64,000 nucleotides of DNA. It comes from Limnanthes douglasii subsp. nivea (taxonomy: Eukaryota > Streptophyta > Magnoliopsida > Brassicales > Limnanthaceae). The stretch's first letter is position 1. Each line of letters opens with the position of its first letter. Of the stretch, positions 46,561 through 60,873 are shown in pieces. The translations under genes were made by a program, and so were the position numbers. The DNA lies in the NCBI GenBank assembly GCA_036936605.1, contig JAUPFV010000005.1, forward strand, positions 61,958,742 to 62,022,741, in the 5' to 3' direction. The notes beneath the pieces were generated by a model, which made no database searches, was not told the DNA's origin, and worked only from the letters and a program-made list of their open reading frames with translations.

Positions 46561-47672
46561 ATCTTTTCACACACATGATATTGTCCTTCCCAATTTGGCG
46601 CCAATTTTCCAAAAATAATTTCTTTAGCGTGTAAAAATACTTTTTTAAAACCTTATCCCCCACTTGGAATTCTCTTCTTCATACTTTTGATGCGTACCTG
46701 CTCCTCATTAAACGTGATAATGCACCGTTCTTAAATGAGATATAATTATATTTCTTCGATTAAGTCTATCTAAGATCTTATTGCAATCTCATTATCTTCC
46801 TCAAAATAATTTTGAATCCTAAAATAAGGAAGAGTAGCTTCTATCGATGCTATTGCATCCATCCCATAAACCAAGGAAAAAGAAGATTCGTGTGTGGTAG
46901 TATGTAGAGTATTTTGATATGCTCATAACAATTATTGTAGAACATTTGTTTATTTTCCTGCAATCCCTTTTAAATTATTATTAAGACCCATTAAAATAGT
47001 TATGTTTGCAACCTCTATCAGTCCATTATCTTGAGGATAAAAAGGTAAAGAGAAACAATGGTGAGTTCCTTCTTAATGTACAAAAACTATTCATGTCCTT
47101 GTTTTCAAATTGAGGGCCATTATATGTCGTAATACATATGGGAATTCCAAATCTACAACATATGTTGGAGCTGATAAACTTGATTACTGTTTTGGAAGTA
47201 GTTCCGGAGAGGGGTAAAATTTCTACCCACTTAAAAAATAATCAGTTCCCAAGATAATAGTTTGACATCCTCCCCAATCTATTAGAAGGGATCCAACCAA
47301 ATCAAGCCCCCATCTATCAAAAGGTATTGCTTTGGATACTGACTCTATATAAAATATTGGTACATGTATTGCATCTCCAAATCTCTGAAAATAATCACAT
47401 CTTTTAACTAGATTTTTAGCATCTAACATGATAGATGACCAATAATACCCTGCTAATAAGACATTTCTAGTCAAAGCTTTGTAGCCACAATGGGCAGACC
47501 CTTCCCCAACATGTAATTCAGATAGACTTATATGGGACACATCGAATTTGAGGCAGTATAATAGAGGCTTGCTAAAAGATTTCTTGTAGAGTGTCCCTCT
47601 CGAAACTAAAAACCTGTGTGCTTTAAATTTTATTTTATTTTCGGGGAGGATCCCATTTGTAATGAATTCCAA
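46561..47672 (-). pseudogene. Integrase of element B
   Basis: The best frame, 47672-47223, carries LYKKSFSKPLLYCL, HVGEGSAHCGYKALTRNVLL, 'AGYYW', CDYFQRFG and WGLDLVGSLL, closely parallel to element A. Beyond a frameshift at ~47222 the TDNGPQF site reads TYNGPQFENKD (about 47140-47110), losing the second catalytic Asp. The remainder toward 46561 is heavily damaged. Confidence 0.85.
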
Positions 47673-48562
47673 CCTTCATTGAGGGTTTTTGTTATGGAAG
47701 AAAATTCTTGTACCAAAATCCAAGGATATGCCTCAGAATATGCCACTATGGCTAGAGAGTTAGTCATCGAATTCTCTGTTCTTGTCACATAATCATACTT
47801 CACATATTTAAAGCAGTTAGAAGCTTCTCTTAATATTTGCAAATAATTTACCAATTCTTCTTTCCTTGTTTCATATTGTCCATGATCTTGGTGTATGAGC
47901 AGTTGCAGATCACTTATCAATCAGATTCTTCTGGCACCACATACTTGAGCGCGTCTTAAACCAGCTATTGCTGCCTCTACTCAACTTTATTGTTCGATGC
48001 CTTGAAACCAAAACATATGCCTTGGTACATTGAGTCTTCAAAGAGGGAGAGTAAATAAATTCGTACCCCATAACCCATCATACTAGATCCTCCATCTGTC
48101 AGAATTACCCACTCTTTCCCAGAATTACCAATAAAAGATTCTGCACAAATTCTTTCCGAATGGAACTCAACCAAGAAATTAACTGGAGCTTCTGCCTTGA
48201 TTGTCGTTTGAGGACAAAAATCAATATCACAATCCCTCAGTTACATAGATAACTTGGTCATTCAAACTAATACATCCAATTTTATATGATTTTAAGTGGA
48301 AAAGAATTCTGAACTATGATGGAGTGCGTTTGAAAGTAAGACCTCATTTTATGGCTGCTATCACCAAGGGTAGAGCCAAATTGTTAACCTCCCAGACTAA
48401 TATTGCACTCACAGCATGATCGGATACTGCCAAGTATGCATAGAGTCTTTCTCTGATGACCGGTTTGAACAAAGTTTTAGGCAAAGATAAATGTATTTTG
48501 ATTTCAAGGAATGCCTTATCACATTTTGGGGACCAATTGAATTCCTTGGCATTTCTCAACAC
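47673..48562 (-). pseudogene. RNase H and second RNase H of element B
   Basis: 48562-48344 carries NAKEFNWSPKCDKAFLEIK and 'AYLAVSDHAVSAILVWE', the RT-linked RNase H. 48174-47977 carries WVILTDGGSSMMGYGVRIYL and FGFKASNN, the second RNase H. Its end is at 47920-47690 (ISDLQLLIHQ, 'RTENSMTNSLAIVAYSEAY'). Same tandem arrangement as in element A. Confidence 0.82.
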
Positions 48563-48839
48563 TTGGAAGGATTATGCACATTTATCTGAAGACCTTGAAA
48601 TAAACCTATTCAAAGCTTCCAGCCTTCCTGTTAACATAACTTATTTTGTAGATAAAGGAGGATCCATATCCAATAATGCTTCTACTTGCGTTGCGATAGC
48701 ATGTATCCTTTTTTTTAAATGATGTACCCAAAAAAAATCAGATTGCACTCCAAAAGTGCACTTTTGTAGATTCAGTTTTAATTGATAGATTCCAAATTAG
48801 AGAAAGTTTCTTTAAGGTCAAGTGGACGATCCTCCTCCC

Positions 48840-49500
48840 TAGGATTCTTTACCATCATGCCATCAATATGAACTTTTACATTTCTGTCAATCTGACTGAC
48901 AAACGCTTTGTTGACTAAACACTAGTAAGTAGCCCCAACATTGTTTTAAGCTAAATGACTTATCTTGTAACAATGTAGCCCTCTATTAATAATAATCATG
49001 GTATGATCTTGGATCTTCAGATCCATATGTATTTGATTGTACCTAGAAAAGGCACCTATAGAAGATAAAAACTTATTCTGAGAAGTATAATCCACCAACA
49101 AATCTATCCGAGGAACACAGAAATGATCTTCGAGGCATGCTCTGTTGAGATCTGTGAAATCATTACACATTCATAATTTACTATTTTTATTTTTTACGAG
49201 CACCAGATTTGTTGTCCATAATGGAGATTGGGATTCCTGAATCTGCCCCACCTTTATTAGTTTGTTTATCTCTTTAACAATAACTTTATATTTTTATTTC
49301 GAAAACAAAATCTTTTATATATTATTGGGCCTACATCAGATCGCACAAATAACTTGTGGCAAATGATACTAGCTGGCACGCTTGTCACATTTTCATTATA
49401 CGAGGCGAACACATGTGAATTCTTAGATAATAAAGATAGTAATTTCTCTTTCGATTCTAATGGCAATCTGGCTCTGATATTAACATTCTTCAAATCCGCT
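48840..49500 (-). pseudogene. Reverse transcriptase of element B
   Basis: 49493-49266 carries the lead-in (FASYNENVTSVPASIICHKL). 49170-48946 carries CNDFTDLNRACLEDHFCVPR and GAFSRYNQI. The catalytic YIDD reads HIDG (about 48875-48851), so the polymerase is inactive regardless of frame. Confidence 0.85.
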
Positions 49501-50400
49501 AAACTACGTACTTCAATCTCATTAATAGGGATAACTCGACTAGAAGTCTCTATTGGATCATCTATCTTGTTTGGATCCGAAGAAGATTCAAGTAATTAAT
49601 ATTCCCTTTTAGTTTCCATATTTTCCATTTACTTTGGAGCAATAGCAATGACATAGCACTCCTTAGCAACCTTATGGCTATCGAACTACCCTTACTTGGC
49701 CTCAAACTGCATATTTCAAACACTAATGAACTGCTGATGCAATTGTATGCATCCTTGATAGCCAAGATCTACCAAATATGACATCATAAGGGGTCAGACA
49801 GTCCATCACCACAAACAATACTCTCACAATTTTCTTAAATGGTCTTTTGCCAAGAATTTCCTCTCTTTTGAATTCCCTAATGACATCAGCAGAGTTGCAT
49901 GTAAACCCTACTATTGCTTTATTCTATCGGATAATAACATATGAGGTTTTCATTTATTGATAAAAAAAATAAGATATTAGCTGAGCTACATGTGTCAATC
50001 AGGAATCGTCGAATTTATGTTCCCTCAATAGATTCCCTTATTACCACAAAATCCTCATGTGGGCCTGCAATATTCCTTAAATCATCTCCATCAAAAACTA
50101 TGAAGAGGCCCGAGTTTTGGTACAGATGAGAAGATATTTCCCCCTCTAATTGTGTGATCAAACTAACCACATACATTTTCATGGAATATCGAAAGTGTCG
50201 GCATCGTGTTCTCCAAAAATAGTTAATGATTCAAAGAATTGACACAACTTGGAAACATTTCCACAGTTTTCAGTTACCATATTCACTTGATCTCGATTAG
50301 GTTCAGGATCCAAGTATTCCAAATCCACATCGAATTTCTCAATAATCACCATTGTACTTTCCTCCTTGGGAGCCTCTATTCCTTGTCTTCGGACAGTAGG
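49501..50400 (-). pseudogene. Protease and linker region of element B
   Basis: Minus-strand sequence around 49800-49700 gives a damaged 'MTPYDVIFGRSWLSRMHTIAS'-type protease end, parallel to element A. The catalytic Asp triplet cannot be read with certainty. Frames are badly broken. Confidence 0.55.
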
Positions 50401-51969
50401 AAAAGTTGTTTGAACCTCACTTATGCCAGGTTATTATCTGTTATTCACTTGTCTATTACCCACTTGTGATTTAACAACGGTAGTTAATTTCCTATTTTAA
50501 ATAAACAATTGTATCTCCTACTTTAAAGAAATACAATACTTGGTATCGTTCCCCAAATCATTATGGTACTTAAAGAATGGGGTGTTTTGATTTTCTCTCG
50601 GAGTCTAGATAGGTTCATGCCTTCAGAATTGTACACAAAATTTTGATTTCCCATAAATAGTCGTAACATTTTCAATCAGCTCTCCAAGAAAGCTAGGCTA
50701 AACCCATTGATTCCCTCTTGGCCTAGATTGATGCCCTTGATTAGACTGGCTCGGTCTAGGCCGGTGAGAACCTTATCCACAGTCCCTCGGACAATTTCTT
50801 ATCATAGCTTGTGACTGTCTACTAGCTTGTAGAATAGGGGTTGAAGGGGCAGGTCTATATTGATGAGGTTGTCTTAGTCTCTTAGTTTTTTCCACAGTGA
50901 TTTTTTTCCAACTCGGTTTTATGAACCACCCCAAGTTATTCCCTACTTTCAGTTCATTGAATCAGATAACTCACTAGCTAACAACCTTTGTCTACATATA
51001 GCTATAGCCACATGTCCAAAGCAGTATACTAACCCATCTTTGGTGTTCAAAAAATGTTGGGTATAGTCTTTTAAAGATTCATTAGGGTGTTACCAACAAT
51101 ATATTATCGTATCTCCGTTCCCTCCAAGTTCTTTACTTCCCACAAATTGCATTCAAAATGCCATCCAAAACATATTGAAATTCTTGATCGATCCATGCAG
51201 TAATCTATTATACTACTTCTTGAAATTTCGAGAAAAAACTTTGCACAAAAGCTTGTCATCATCATCGTCAAAACTCATCATGAAGTTCTTAAATTTCTCA
51301 AGATGGTTATCGGGGTCTTGACTGCCATCATATTTTTTCCATTTTCAAAATGTTAAAACGCATAGGCAGATGTCCAGAGAGGATTTTCGAAGACAAAGAC
51401 GAGTGCCTCCAATTATGTCCTTCACTGAACTTGTGGTCCTCATTGGATGTGGTAAATATCCCAGGCTCAGATTGCATGGAAACTTGATCACTCTACAAAC
51501 GATCTATACAATGGTCAGCTGACCCTTGTACTTTTTCTTTTTTCCTTTACCCTTTCGGCCCATTTTCTTTCTTGAAGAATCGTGCTTACTAGTTTTGTGG
51601 TGTTTTTTCAAATATTTTTACGTTGAAACTTTCCTTTCTTTTTCTTACCACCAAGATCAATGCTCGAAGAAGATGAGGAAACTTCTGATTCTGTTTTTGA
51701 GCCCTCAGCAAACTCCAAAGTACTCGAATAGTGTTTAGCTCAGTGCTTTTTTTAGATTCTTGGTAGGATTTGAAGGATTGGTCATTTTGACATCGCTTCA
51801 TATTATGTTGAGGATTATTACCCGACTCATCAGACTTTATATACTCCGATGGAATTGTTTTTCCTAAATCCTTCTTAGTCTGTCTCTCGGATCTCAATAC
51901 TTCAATTTCTACTCGTAATTGATCTTGCTCCTCTTGTATGAAAATCATTTCTTCAACACCGTTATTCAT
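50401..51969 (-). pseudogene. gag of element B
   Basis: The N-terminal frame is 51969-51589 (IFIQEEQDQLRVEIEVLRSE, parallel to element A's FEERDELRAEIEV). The gag core at about 51345-51230 reads YDGSQDPDNHLEKFKNFMMS, then 'FDDDDDKLLCKVF', nearly the same as element A. The C-terminal part toward 50700 is Gln/Arg-rich and frameshifted. Confidence 0.82.
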
Positions 51970-52123
51970 ATAAGATGTGTGAACATACTCCTCTTCGATT
52001 GTACCCTTTTAATTTTCAAGAGGGGGTCTATCTGCATATCATGATTCATGCTCCAAATAATTCCAAATGTAAGCTTTGTACGTTTGGTTTTGGATATTGC
52101 TATCCGGGTACCTTACTCTACAC

Positions 52124-52142
52124 TCCCACTATGGTCGCCAAT
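52124..52142 (-). promoter_or_regulatory. Primer-binding site of element B
   Basis: On the minus strand attggcgaccatagtggg lies just inside the 5' LTR, parallel to attggcgacaacagcggg in element A. Confidence 0.7.
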
Positions 52143-52151
52143 CTAGCGAGG

Positions 52152-52444
52152 TGTAAATTGGCTCAGAGGTTATTTATGTAATTGTTTGAATAATATATGA
52201 TTTTTAAGGTATAAGGTAGAGAGATAATTTATACGCTATCTTCAATACTTATAGAGATAAAGTTCAACCAACCCTTCAATGTTGTTTCTCATAACATTTA
52301 TTGGATGATTTTTAGTTGATGGGATCAACCAAAAAAGGTGACACTTTATGTCAACATAACATTTATCTTAGGTCTAAATTGCCCCTTTTGGAGAAATCTA
52401 ATCCTATCAATGTTTACCACAATCAACGATTTCAAACCCTAACA
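52152..52444 (-). repeat. 5' LTR of element B
   Basis: On the minus strand it runs TGTTAGGGTTTGAAATC to CCAATTTACA, i.e. canonical TG...CA, about 293 bp. It shares ataatatatgatttttaagg, 'gagataaagttcaacca' and 'cctatcaatgtttaccaca' with the left LTR. Confidence 0.85.
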
Positions 52445-53109
52445 TATCCCACTATTTTATTTAAAAAATTTTAATGAGTTTATTTGAATTAAACTATAAG
52501 TTCCGATTAAATATTTAATTGACCTAGGAAATGATGGATGCCCGAAGTCAAAATCCATATTTTTCTCTAAGAAATCTAGTATTAAACTCAAGACCCGTAA
52601 AGTCTCTTTTCCGACTATAAACAAATCCATTCATAATATAGATTGTGAAGCAAATTTAATGAAAGGAAAATTCTCGACAGTGGTTGAATCCTCTCAACCC
52701 TTGCTCAAGAATAAAAATAAAAATATTTCTACACCAGAATCCACATATCTAGACAAGATGCAAATAAAAACAACATCTACAATTGAGCAATAAAGAGGCT
52801 GAGGTTTCAATATATGGAAGCTACACAGACCTATTCCCAACACTGATTTAAAAACCCCAAAGTATTAAGAAATCTAGAGACAATCAGATTCAAGAAATCA
52901 TCAACAATCCTCTTTTCAATAAAGTTTCAACTCAGAATCTAGACCAAACTTAAAAGATCAATAAGCAAACAACTCAAGAAATTATGCGTAAGCAACAGAA
53001 GTTAAAAAATTAGAAATCATACACGAATGAGTCAAAGTGCAGACAAAATAAGTATACAAGACCATCATCTTCACTGTGCAAGATAAGTTCAACCTACTCT
53101 CAACTTCTA
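52445..53109. other. AT-rich DNA, probably eroded 5' part of the following LINE
   Basis: No open frame. It is A-rich on the plus strand like the LINE downstream, so it may hold its 5' UTR or ORF1 start, but no motif shows this. Confidence 0.35.
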
Positions 53110-53119
53110 AGTTTATATT

Positions 53120-53815
53120 GATTGAAAAAATCTCTTTTAGTAGACCTAGGTTAGACCAAATGCATACTTTTTTGCAAGGTTTTAAATTTTCTGTAACATT
53201 TAATCTTTCTCAAAGTGACTATAGACATTCTTTAATTTAATTAGGATATTTAGAAGATATAAAATAACTATGGAAAAGAAATGTATAAACCTTCGGTCAA
53301 CACTCATTAAGACTGTTAAAATGGTGCTCAGGATACAATCCTAAAACTGAAACCCCTTATAACCCATGTCTATGTTTTGTTTCCTGATTTACCTGATTAT
53401 ATGTACAATCATGATACAATTGCACATTTAGCTAAAGCCCTAATAAAACCTCTTTCGATCTGGGTACCTTAAAAAACAAGGGTAGATTTAATTGATGTAC
53501 GACACAGTTGAAACCTAATATATCCCAACCACTCCTTCCAAAAATATGGATAAGTTTTGGTGATAGAGAAGGATATTGGCAGACCATAACATATGGTGAA
53601 AAACCTTTTTTCTTGCCTAGATTGTAAACATCTAGGCCATCAAGCAAAAGACTGTAAAAAATATTCAAACAACAATGAAGCTTTAGTTTCTAAACCTACT
53701 ACTAAAGCAATTAACAAATTAAAAAAGTTCTTTTTTAACATATTTCCCAACAAGGAACATGGGTTCCAAAACAACCAACTAAAATTAAATCCATTGTTGT
53801 TCAAAATGATCTAAA
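53120..53815 (+). pseudogene. LINE ORF1 (DUF4283-like region plus zinc knuckle)
   Basis: RNA-binding protein of the element. The 'LLKWCSGYNPKTETPYNPC' stretch (about 53310-53370) corresponds to the 'WTPDFNP..E.P..PVW' part of DUF4283 proteins. A clean zinc knuckle, CLDCKHLGHQAKDC (C-x2-C-x4-H-x4-C), lies at about 53614-53655 within the 53593-53814 frame. Frames change upstream of the knuckle. Confidence 0.75.
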
Positions 53816-54338
53816 TAACAATTTAGAGGAAAAAAATGTTAATCAGGATAATAATCTTATCTCTCAAGAAACAATGATCATAAACTTAGCTAACACAGGT
53901 TCAACATTCAAAAAGAGTAATCATAAACTCATCTAACATAGGTTCAACATTCAAAGAGAGTAACAAAAAATTAGGAAACATAACATTTTCATAAAAAATA
54001 GAAAGTAATAAAACAAAGGATTCTGATCCTGAAATAAATTCTCTTGAAATTGAAAACACTAAAATTATTGAAGCCCTTCATACTATATAAATAGGTAATA
54101 TATTTAATTCACTAAATGATTTCGAAAATCTAGATTCAAGCTCTGAATCCTAGCTTACCGGAAAATTTAGTTGCCCTTCTTTTATCCCTTAATCCTAAAA
54201 ACAAAACTGAGATGTTTAAAAATACAAAAAGCATTAGTAAAAGGATTATAAACCCTAAAATAAAACCATATAGATGTCCTTTTAATGCAAAGTTGATCCA
54301 TTAAAAGGATTAACAAAATATTTTAACTCAAATTCAAA

Positions 54339-55000
54339 ATGAAAATAGAAGTTCTCAATTTGAATGTTATGGGAATAGAAAATAAAGGTATAATCATGAG
54401 AATAAAATCTATCGTCAAATCTGAGAGAATTGATTTCAAAGCTCTTCAAGAGCCTATGGTCGATTCTTACAGAACTAATCATATTACAAAAACATTAGGT
54501 TTTCATCCTAGCTGGTGTAATATCAATAACAAAATTTGGATAATCTGGAAGGAAGACTTACAAATTAAAACTCTCATTGATAATGATCAGTTTTTACATT
54601 TATTTCAATAAGCATTTCTAGTTATAATCATATACTCAAAATACACAAGATCTTTATAATTAGATTTATCAAAGAATTTAAGAGAAATCTCTAATACTTA
54701 CCTTGAATGGTTAGTTTGAAGACTTTAATAATATAACATCAGTTGAAGAACAACTGGCTTCTACCTATTTATACACCAGAGACATGCATGAATTCAATGA
54801 TATAATCTTTGAATATCGGCTAAAATATTCTAGCTTCACGGGTTTAAATTTCACATGGTCAAAAGATAGGATGTGGAATAGCTTAGATATACTATTATAT
54901 AATACGGCCTGAACGAAATACTTTGATATCACAATGGTAAAGCATCTGGCCAGAACTGGATAAGATCACTCATCATTGTGCCTATCCATTTCTTATTCTA
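54339..55000 (+). pseudogene. LINE ORF2 endonuclease domain
   Basis: ATG at 54339 begins KIEVLNLNVMGIENKG, then 'FKALQEPMV', matching the APE-type endonuclease start (usual ILSWNVRGLG...LQET; the catalytic Glu is kept, while the Asn stretch is partly altered). The frame stops at 54611 and continues in pieces. Confidence 0.75.
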
Positions 55001-55159
55001 CAAACAAACCTAAATCTACTTTCAAATTGCTTAACACGTAGTTGCTCTACCCTAACTTAATGTAAAGTTTTAAATAGAAGTTGACATTATATATATACAT
55101 AGATCTCCAAGCTATGTATTTTGGGCCAACCTAAAAAGACTCAAACAAAAAATTAAAAC

Positions 55160-56900
55160 TTTGGAACTAGATATTTTTACAAATATTTTTGATACTATAA
55201 TTATGGATGAAGAAGAAGCGAAACAATTAAAAACTTGTTATGAAAACTCTAAAAATATAGATGATAAAAATAAATTATCCAAATCTAAGGCAACACACCT
55301 TAACCTTATGGCCAAGGAAATTACATTATGGGAACATAAAGTTGTCACTTATTGATTTAAAAATAGAGACCGTAACACCTCGTGTTTCCACAATTAAGTA
55401 AAAAATAGAATCTATGAAATCTGGAATGAAGATTCCTAAATTGATGATCAACCCTCATTAGACAGTTCAACAGTTAATGATTTTAAAAATATCATAAATA
55501 CTCATACTACTCAAAATAACTTAGGAGACATTCATAACTATAATAATAGACTAATAACAGAACATGGCAATCAATATCTTATGTACACTGTTGAAGAAAT
55601 ATATAAAATAATCCATACTCTCACCCCAAACAGTGTGGCTTGCAATTATACTTCCTAAAGTCTTTACAAAAGAACATGGAGGTTTTATAATTGACAGAAA
55701 CATCCATGAGAATATTTTAATACCACATGAAATGTCTCATGACTTAAACAAGAGAATAAGATGTGGCAATGTAATTTTTAAACTAGGTATAGATAAAGCT
55801 TTTGATAGATTATCATTTAGCTTTATCTTACAGATAATATTCAGTTTTGGTTTTAGTAATTTTATTTATTAATCTTATCAAAAAGGCATTAGACATGTCC
55901 ATTTCTTGATTATACTAAATGGTACCCTTTATGGATATTTTAACTCCATCAATGGTATAAGGTAGGGCGATCCTTTGTCACCCAGTATGTTTATTATTGC
56001 TGCATAATACTTGATAAGAGGAATCAAAACGTATTCCAGGAAAATATGAACATGAGATATCACTCAAAAATTAAAATAACAATTCCTTGCATGGGCTTTG
56101 TAGATGATATAATCATCTTCATGAATGGCTCTGTAAACAATGTAAACAAAGTCTAGGAATATTTAAAACATTTTCAAAATGTATTTGGTCAATTAATCAA
56201 TAAAAACAAAATAAATTTTATCACTATATTGATTAGAGACATATGTAGTATTAATATCATTAAAACCATCACGACTTTCAAATGTAGCTATCTACCTTTA
56301 AAATATTTCGGCATAACTATTCATCCAAGTAACAAAGTGTGTTACTTTGATGATCTGGTCTCAAAAATAAGAAAGAAAATCTTGGAATAGGATTGTAAAA
56401 ACTTATCATGTGGAGGCAGAATGATACTGATCAGTTTGTCCTCATGGCAATCCCAACTTACTATATCCAAAGCTATAATCTTCCTAAAACTTTAATTGAT
56501 AGAATCAATGGACTTCTAAACAAATGTTTTTGGAGAAACAACGAAAATAAAAAAGTCATAATCTGGTCCGAATGGAATAAACTTTGTAAACCATATGATG
56601 AAGAACGTTTAAATTTCAGAGTGTTAAAAGACATTCAAAATTCTTTTCATGCAAAATATGGCTTAGTTTTAGAGAGCATCAAACATTATGGTCTAGAATG
56701 ATGCATTCTATTTATTGCCCTAATAAGAATCATTTTCAAATTTACATCAAACCTACCGACTCTAAAATATGGAAAATGATGCTTATCATTAGAGAGAATG
56801 TTGAATATTTCATTTACTGAAATATATGCATGGGGAATATTGACTTCAGGTCGGAGAGATGGAGTCATATCCATCCTATCATTAAGCTTCTAAATGATAA
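55160..56900 (+). pseudogene. LINE ORF2 reverse transcriptase
   Basis: In pieces: GGFIIDRNIHENILIPHEM then KLGIDKAFDRLSFSFI (55676-55842; usual F..GR.I.DNIL..HE and KID..KAFD). GDPLSPSMFIIAA follows (about 55970-56007), then the catalytic AFVDDIIIFMNGS (about 56096-56134; usual FADD), 'LPLKYFGITI' (about 56295) and SCGGRMILI. The order and motifs are those of an L1 RT. Confidence 0.88.
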
Positions 56901-56918
56901 TAATAATAATAATAACTA
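56895..56918. repeat. (AAT)n microsatellite
   Basis: Seven or so TAA/AAT units in the degraded ORF2. Confidence 0.85.
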
Positions 56919-57619
56919 GTACAATGGTGTGATGATATATAAAATTTGGGAAAACAATAATTGGAATTTAAATAAATTAAAGAACAATGTGCTTTCATAA
57001 AACATAGATAGAATTACTAAGCTCACAATACATGCAAACAAAGCTGATGAAATCAAATGGAAAGCGTCTGCCTCTGGTCACTTTAATTTAAGAAATAATT
57101 TGGAAAAAATCATATCAAAAGACACATAATCAACTCTTTATAACAAAACTTGGAGTTCGTTTATTACAAAGAAGCGTTTATTCACTCTTTGGAGAATTCT
57201 AAAAGGTATAATATCAGTAGATACTATCATTCAAAATAAAAAAATAGTATTGTTTCAAAATCTCAAATTTGTAACAATATTGAACCCATTACCCATCTTT
57301 TTGTTCACTACAAAACTACCCGTAAAGTATAGAAATAATTTGCATGTTTATTTAGTATATTAATTGGAAATCATGTGACTTTTAAACATTTAAGCAACAT
57401 CGGGTTCTTATTAATCAACAAAACAACTTATTTAAGAAAGATCTTACCATCGATTATACGTTGGCCTTTCTAGTTAGAAACAAATCCAAATTTAAAAATA
57501 TTTCAATATCACCCAATGACATAAAGGACAAAATAGGATTCATATTCATTAAAATGGACTTTGCTAATCTTATTACCAATGACCTTTGGTCTGGAGCTAT
57601 AAAAACAACTCATACCCTG

Positions 57620-58340
<721 letters not shown>

Positions 58341-58449
58341 ATCAATACAGTTTTCTACTGTAGAACAAATCAATCTCTAGTACTATAAGATGTTTTTTAA
58401 CACTCTTTCAAGCACGTTAACCACCTGTCTTTTATATATTCAAAAAAAA

Positions 58450-59239
58450 ATTCAGGATCAAGTTACAAAAAGAAAACACAATAGAGTAGCCGAAGAAAGA
58501 TTAATAAAGAAAACTATGTTGGATTTTGTTGCAAAATGAATATACATTAGAGAGGCGGAAGAAGGATGGACAAAGAAGGCTTTACTGGAACTTTAGACAA
58601 GAAGAGGATCTTAAATTCTACACATTGGTGACCATGAAATGGAAAGGACAAAATTAAAACAATTGCAGCTGATCAAGTTTCCATATGTTTTAAGGTGAAG
58701 ATTAAATAACAAAGTTCATATGGGTTTCAATCTTTCCAAAATTTATAAAAAAAAAAGACAACCTCCCTATGAACACAAAGTTAATAATTTTATGTTCAAT
58801 TAAATGTCGGCAATAGCCGACTTTATTTTTTATCTCAACTACTTGGTCTTAAATTAGGACCATCTTACTATAACCGAATGGCCTATTGGGTTATTCATTC
58901 AATAGATTTATTTTGTGTGGGTGTTTTCTTTATGACTATTGGATCTGTCTATCACATGTCCCATTTTTCATGAAGGCGAAAATCAATTACTCTACGTCGA
59001 TAATGCATCTTATAGAATAACTTAATTCACAAATATATAGAATAATAGCCTAATAAGTTATTCATCTAAATAACTAATAGACTATTGCTAACATCATCCA
59101 TCAAACTCACAATGTAATAATATATGTAAAGTATAAAGTCACAAGGGTTATAAACCCTTTCAAGCTAATCCTCATATTCAAGAGATACATAAGAAGAAAC
59201 AACCATGACTAACTATTTTGTATATTATTATATATCAAT
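58450..59239. other. AT-rich DNA between two LINEs
   Basis: No gene seen. Confidence 0.5.
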
Positions 59240-60440
59240 TGAAGGAGTCTGTAACTTAAACTCGATCAAAATGGACCATAAGATTTTCCAGAACGGCCGC
59301 CCGATTCAATATTTTTAGAACTAGGATCCCAAGGCCGCCCTCTTTTATGGGAACAGTAATTTTATCACATGTAACTTTTTCCATAGTGATCTTCATCTAT
59401 GGTCCTTACTAGAGTAATCTTCGGAAGAGTGTAAGAAGGTCTTTGAGAACTCGAGCGAGGAGAATAAAAACTGAGCCCCAGTAGACCTGGCAAAGAGAAC
59501 CGATTTGATTAGTTTGAGCCTTCCAACATATAAAAGGTTCTTACTGGTCCAAGAGTTAACCTTATTCGTAACATTCTGGAATAGAGGTCTGCAATATTTG
59601 TAAGTTAGCCGGGAAGTGGTAAGGGGTACTCCAAGGTATTTTAAAGAAAGCGTTCATTTGACAAAACCCAGCTTCGCGATGATTTCTCTCTTGACTGCAT
59701 CTGAGGTGCCCGAGAGGAAGAGTTGGCTCTTGCAATGGTTTAAATTGAGCCTAGAGAGACAGGAAAACTCATCCATGACCTCCTTAATGAGATCGATTGA
59801 GGGGTTGTTGGCATGACAAAAGATCATAAGATCATATGTGAAGAAAAGGTTTATGATTTTTTGCTTGTGACACTTCCAATAGTATCCAAATTGTCTATTT
59901 CTGACATTCTCTTTCATGATGTTGGATAAGACCTGCATGACAATAACAAACAGATATAGGAAGAGAGAGTTTCATTGGCGAATACCTTTCTTACCTTCGA
60001 ATGAGGTTGTGCATCTTCCATTAATGCTAATGAAGTATGAGAGTGTGGAAATGAACTGGATGATACATCCTATCATTTTGAGAGGAAAATTCAAAGTGTA
60101 AAGTACGTCGAGCATCAGTCTCCATTTAATGTTGTCAAAATATTTCATAAGATCAATCTTGAGTGCGCATCTATGTCATTTTATGTTCGTGTTGTAACTT
60201 TTGAAGGAGCTCTTGAGAAATCATAATGTTATCTGTGATGTTTCTGCCCGGAACAAAAGCGGTCTGAGTAGAATCGATTAAGGATGGGAGTGATTCATTA
60301 ATTTTGTTGGCCTGAATTTTGAAAATAACTTTTTAGACAACCTTGCAGTAGGAAAAAGGACGAAAATCCACAGGGGATGTTGGGGAGTTCGAATTTAGAA
60401 TAAGAGTTATTATCGTCTCATTCCAGGTGGAATCCATCAT
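59240..60440 (-). pseudogene. LINE reverse transcriptase fragment, minus strand
   Basis: On the minus strand, 'RCALKIDLMKYFDNIKW' (about 60170-60110; usual ALKIDL.KAFD), 'ISINGRCTTSFEGKKGIRQ' (about 60035-59980), and an open frame 59938-59654 with QVLSNIMKENVRNRQFGYYW, FTYDLMIFCHANN (usual F.DDL.IF; the first Asp is Tyr) and 'LSRLNLNHCKSQLF'. SLKYLGVPLTTSRLT and 'YVGRLKLIKSVLF' follow, then EGGLGILVL near 59320. The element is truncated on both sides and belongs to a different LINE family from the one at 53-58 kb. Confidence 0.87.
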
Positions 60441-60469
60441 CTTGAGAATCCAAGCGTCAACAATCTACC

Positions 60470-60690
60470 AAATGACAACAAAGAAAATTGTTTGAAACGC
60501 GAATCATATATTGTATCAAACTTAATACAACGAGTTGTTTGTAAACATGATACCGAGAGTTGTTTGAAACATGACTAGAGCAAGTTGTATGCAACATATC
60601 AAGTGAGTTGTTTGAAATGAGGTCAATCAAGTTGTTTGCAATTGGATTGAGAGAGTTGTTTGGAATTAGAATTGTCTTACGAGACATTAA
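60470..60690. repeat. Dispersed GAGTTGTTT-type repeats, cluster 1
   Basis: (g/c)gagttgtttg with short AT-rich spacers recurs about every 28-35 bp (six to seven times). The same family occurs at 61720-62430 and 63560-63790. Confidence 0.75.
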
Positions 60691-60873
60691 TAAACATACA
60701 TCGTCAAATAATAATGCAAGACTTTTATATTATACATTGTAGTCCAGATCCTGTTCGTAGGGTAGCGCCAACACTTCACTCATGGCCACGTTAAGTATGT
60801 AGGTAAAGTTGAACATTTGACAATACCATACTTCTGGATCTTCCTGTTTTTCTTTGCTTTTAATTATAAGGAC

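Larger units (their letters stand above)
43649..52444 (-). mobile_element. Ty3/gypsy retrotransposon, Tat-like lineage, minus strand (element B)
   Basis: 8.8 kb between two LTRs. On the minus strand the order is LTR, PBS, gag, protease, RT, RNase H, second RNase H, integrase, spacer with 47-bp repeats, antisense gene and LTR. The proteins resemble those of element A but the LTRs are unrelated in sequence. All sense genes are broken and two catalytic motifs are lost. No convincing target duplication was found at the ends. Confidence 0.88.
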